NCBI GenBank assembly: GCA_018373675.1
Contig: JAHAGQ010000006.1
Span: 1-64,000 of the forward strand
Origin: Collinsella sp.
Lineage (GTDB): Bacteria; Actinomycetota; Coriobacteriia; Coriobacteriales; Coriobacteriaceae
Reading direction: 5' to 3'
DNA: 64,000 nt
In this document: positions 61,548 through 64,000 of the stretch, piece by piece
Layout of the letters: every line of letters starts with the position of its first letter
Numbering within the stretch: the first letter of the stretch is position 1
Notes under the pieces: model-generated
What the model was told of the DNA's origin: nothing
Database searches by the model: none
Seen by the model: only the letters and a program-made list of their open reading frames with translations
Program-made: the position numbers and the translations under genes

Positions 61548-62624
61548 TCAGCGCCCATACCACTGACGTCTCCACTCCTCAGCCAAATCGGGCCGTCGCG
61601 GAATACCCGCCAGCCTCATTTTCTCGACCAGCTTCCCCGGGTTCTTGAGTTCATCAAACGTGAACCGAAACACCTTGAGCCCGAGCATTGTCAGATGAGA
61701 TTCCCGCTGGCGCTCTGCCACGAACGGGTCGACCGACTCCCGACCCTCGCCGTTCTGCAAGGCATACTTCCCCTTTCCGTCGAGCTCGCCGATGACACAT
61801 GTCCCGTCCTCGAGCCTCCAGAAATAATCGACCCGAAACACCTGGCTCAAATCGAGCGGATCGCGAAACTCCACCTGCAACTCCGGAACCGGAAAGCCGT
61901 ATGCAATAAAGAACGCCCGAAAGCGAGACTCGCCGCCGTTCTCGGACAGCCCGTCCGCATGCGACGCAATCACCTGAGCTCTGCGATACCCTCGCCTGCC
62001 CTCGCAATCGGCCTGGAGCCGCTCGCAGAGGTCGTCGCGCGACATGCCCTTCGCCCGCAATGCAGAATCGGCGATCGCCAGACCATACGAAAACGGCGCA
62101 CGCAGCAGACAATCCTCCACCGTGCGCCAAAACGGCGTCACCCGCACGCCATCGACTTGCTCAAGCACACCCGCCGTCTGCGGACGCAGCAGCCTACACC
62201 CCATACTCAATGTCACCGAACATCCCGTTTTGACCAAGTAACGCGGCCCGAGCAGATCATTCGGCACCTCCAGACCCCACAAAAGTGCCGCGTCATAACC
62301 CCAAAACGCCCAATCGGGATGAAACTCCGCAAGCCCCTTGATGGTCCACCGAGCCCGCTCCGACGGCGTCAACGCATCCCATTCATGCTGAAAACAGAAT
62401 AGATGCGATTCGGGCTCCGCAATATCGTCTGTGCCCACATGGCGCCGCAGCCACATGAGCTCGGCATTGTCGTGCGTTACAAGCAGCACGCCTTGTTCAG
62501 CCGCCTCCGTGAGTCTGGCGAGCATCCTATTCCGCGCCAACGTGTTGCGAGTCGTATGCTTGTGTTTAAAAACGGTATTAGACACTTTCATCACCACCAC
62601 GTCAGACAAATGGACCATCGTCAC
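61548..62624 (-). CDS. AbiEi-like/DUF559-type nuclease-fold protein
   Basis: This protein of about 358 residues resembles actinobacterial proteins that combine an AbiEi-like middle region (FWGYDAALLWGLEVPND) with a C-terminal DUF559/Vsr-type PD-(D/E)XK fold. The fold residues are in GGESRFRAF, RVDYFWRLEDGTCVIGELDGKGKY and the closing ERQRESHLTMLGLKVFRFTFDEL. The acidic residues and Lys needed for a nuclease are present. It is not obviously part of a toxin pair, as no partner gene adjoins. GTG at 62624 has GGAGG five bases ahead; ATG at 62618 is an alternative. Family B palindromes lie immediately on both sides. Confidence 0.7.
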   Translation of the reverse strand: MTMVHLSDVVVMKVSNTVFKHKHTTRNTLARNRMLARLTEAAEQGVLLVTHDNAELMWLRRHVGTDDIAEPESHLFCFQHEWDALTPSERARWTIKGLAEFHPDWAFWGYDAALLWGLEVPNDLLGPRYLVKTGCSVTLSMGCRLLRPQTAGVLEQVDGVRVTPFWRTVEDCLLRAPFSYGLAIADSALRAKGMSRDDLCERLQADCEGRRGYRRAQVIASHADGLSENGGESRFRAFFIAYGFPVPELQVEFRDPLDLSQVFRVDYFWRLEDGTCVIGELDGKGKYALQNGEGRESVDPFVAERQRESHLTMLGLKVFRFTFDELKNPGKLVEKMRLAGIPRRPDLAEEWRRQWYGR

Positions 62625-62643
62625 CGTTGCCTCCGCTGACAAA

Positions 62644-62941
62644 TGTCTTGATCTGTAACAGGAAGACGGTCTTTGAGCCTCTAGTTGTTACAGAACAAGA
62701 TCTTTCGACAGCCGCCAACCTTCCGTCTCAATCTGTAACAGGTAGGTCGAGTTTTGGCCTGTAGATGTTACAGATTGAGACATTCCCCCAACCAGGTGCC
62801 AAACGTCTCGATCTGTAACAGTTAGACGTTCTCCAGGGCCCTAAACGTTACAGATTTAGACAAATCAGCAGCGCCCAAGCATTCGTCTCGATCTGTAACA
62901 GGTAGACCGGTTTTTTGTCCCTAAACGTTACAGATCGAGAC
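62644..62941. repeat. Regular array of four family B palindromes
   Basis: Units start at 62644, 62725, 62805 and 62885, a period of 80-81 bases. Each is a palindrome of about 57 bases with arms GTCTYRATCTGTAACA and its complement, separated by 23-base unique spacers. Paired changes between units (CTCAATC/GATTGAG against CTCGATC/GATCGAG) keep the arms complementary. It fills the gap upstream of the nuclease-fold gene. Confidence 0.92.
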
Positions 62942-62977
62942 AAATAGACACGCGGCGGCGCTGCGACAGCCCATCCC

Positions 62978-63685
62978 CTACTCCCATTCCTGCTCGTAGA
63001 TGTTGAGCGACTTTACGTACCGCCCCTGGGCGCCCATGATGTCGCGGACCAGACGCAAGAAGAAACTGATGCACGAAGTGTCAAAGCCATCCTGCAGGTC
63101 CTCCGGATGCACCGCACCAGGCCCATCGACCGCCGTGTCACTCAGGCGTGCGATGTCATACAGATAGAGTTGTCCCGCCGTCAGCCAGACATCGTCGACG
63201 CAGGCGAGGCGCACCGCAATCGCTCCGTCGCTCCAATGCTCCTTTTGCACGATATGCGGGTCGTAGACATCAAAGCGACAGTCGGTGCGCGTGTCCTTCA
63301 GCGCGACCATACCAGTCGCAGGATCCTTGTCCAAAATGCCAAAGCGCGAGAAATACTGCGTGTCGCGTACCTGCTCGAGCCGCTTGAGCGAGGCAGGCGA
63401 AAGCGATGTCGGCGGCTCTTCAACATACAGCTCGAGCAGCGTCTTGCCATGGCGATAGGGGCGCTCGAAGAGCAGCCAATCGGTAAATGCCATGTTGTAG
63501 GCCATGATTTCGTTTTGCGAAGGCTCGGTGCAATAGCTGAGCCACGGGTCGACAATGATCTCGAACTGTTCGCGCGCCGGCTCCAAAAACTGGAACTTCC
63601 GCAGCATCCAAAAATGGGCCATGTCGGCAATATCGTTGCCGACGGCTTCGGCTAGCTGCGCTCGGTCTAAAGCGTGGTCAGTCAT
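62978..63685 (-). CDS. Conserved-looking protein of unknown function
   Basis: I do not recognise this 235-residue protein. It is soluble-looking, with no signal peptide or membrane segment. It is acidic, rich in Asp and aromatic residues, and has stretches such as ADMAHFWMLRKFQFLEP, WLLFERPYRHGKTLLELY and RLVRDIMGAQGRYVKSLNIYE. Codon use and a strong AAGGAGG five bases before the ATG at 63685 support a real gene. It is followed by the family B array, 37 bases past its stop. Confidence 0.7.
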   Translation of the reverse strand: MTDHALDRAQLAEAVGNDIADMAHFWMLRKFQFLEPAREQFEIIVDPWLSYCTEPSQNEIMAYNMAFTDWLLFERPYRHGKTLLELYVEEPPTSLSPASLKRLEQVRDTQYFSRFGILDKDPATGMVALKDTRTDCRFDVYDPHIVQKEHWSDGAIAVRLACVDDVWLTAGQLYLYDIARLSDTAVDGPGAVHPEDLQDGFDTSCISFFLRLVRDIMGAQGRYVKSLNIYEQEWE

Positions 63686-64000
63686 GGCATCCTCCTTAAA
63701 CTGATAGACTTCAATTTGAGCTTACGAGGAGGGTGGTCGGCCACGACCAGCGCGGGCAAAATAGGCCTCCGGCTGCAAACCAGATGCTGACCAAGCACTT
63801 GACGAAAAGCTTGACCGAAAATGCGCACCGCAACAAAACCGCAGGTAAACATAGACGGCAAACCCGTCCTTTTGAGCCAAGCGCCCCCGGCCATCACAGA
63901 AACAGCAGAGCGCCACAGCTCAAGAAGACGCCGAATGGACACTCGCGCGTCGACAAACGGGCAAATCGCTCACAAAGAGTGTCCCCAACGACTAGACAAA
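63686..64000. other. Window end, no confident gene
   Basis: A minus-strand frame from 63942 to 63682 (86 residues) is open but overlaps the next start, has no family match by eye and no clear ribosome-binding site, so I do not call it. The last bases (CACAAAGAGTGTCCCCAAC near 63971) resemble family C repeats. Confidence 0.35.

Noticed and set aside
62644..62941. CRISPR array
   Set aside because: The period is regular and spacers are 23 bases, but the repeats are 57-base palindromes with variable centres, the same repeats occur singly elsewhere, and there are no cas genes.
63682..63942. 86-residue minus-strand frame at the window end
   Set aside because: No ribosome-binding site or family pattern, and its end overlaps the start of the better-supported gene at 63685.
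1..64000. tRNA, rRNA, tmRNA or known riboswitch
   Set aside because: I looked in the intergenic stretches and before metabolic genes (fhs, cysK, mnmA) and saw no cloverleaf or known aptamer core; a covariance-model search would be decisive.

Overview
The window is high-GC bacterial chromosome. Gene content and style point to an anaerobic gut actinobacterium of the class Coriobacteriia, most likely Collinsella or a close relative. This is inference from an [FeFe] hydrogenase, superoxide reductase instead of visible catalase or SOD, PTS glycosidase operons, a CsoR copper operon, and a LexA box of the CGAAC-N4-GTTC type. No rRNA, tRNA, CRISPR array, transposase or prophage was recognised. About 41 protein genes are supported, one of them frameshifted.

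Layout. 0.3-21.4 kb is mainly housekeeping and DNA maintenance on the minus strand: fhs, ruvCAB behind a LexA box, a NAD-synthetase-like protein that has lost its catalytic residues, superoxide reductase, a SWIM/SNF2 helicase, dnaE and an addBA-like recombination pair. 21.6-31.9 kb is mixed: a YerC/TrpR-like regulator, a holin-like membrane protein, an Rrf2 regulator divergent from cysK, mnmA, an M42 peptidase, an iron alcohol dehydrogenase, a DUF1275 membrane protein and a YgiQ radical SAM protein. 32-36 kb is a beta-glucoside locus: a PTS EIIBC gene with a one-base frameshift, a GH1 6-phospho-beta-glucosidase and a divergent AraC regulator. 36-43.5 kb carries a CPBP protease, a lone RelB-like antitoxin, and a tightly overlapping four-gene operon joining a GltD-like flavoprotein and an [FeFe] hydrogenase to an ABC importer. 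43.7-48.4 kb is an alpha-glucoside PTS operon (EIIA, BglG-type antiterminator, EIICB, GH4 glucosidase) whose leader can fold as an antiterminator/terminator switch. 48.6-64 kb holds a flavodoxin-ferredoxin protein, a DEAD-box helicase with a very long RG-rich tail, an FHA protein plus Ser/Thr kinase pair, a copA-copZ-csoR copper operon, an amidohydrolase, a nuclease-fold (DUF559/Vsr-like) protein and an unknown gene.

The most unusual layer is non-coding. Four families of palindromic or inverted-repeat elements are scattered between genes. Family A (arms TTGCGGTGAAATA) has four copies: one supplies the last codons and stop of copA, and two bracket copZ. Family B (GTCTCRATCTGTAACA) has seven copies. 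Four form a regular 80-bp-period array beside the nuclease-fold gene, one lies just past that gene's stop, and two bracket the FHA/kinase cassette. Family C consists of GGGGACAG/GGGACGTTCC hairpins. Family D is a pair of 233-bp elements with shared inverted ends. The placement of family B around a nuclease-fold gene is the best candidate here for an undescribed, REPtron-like system.
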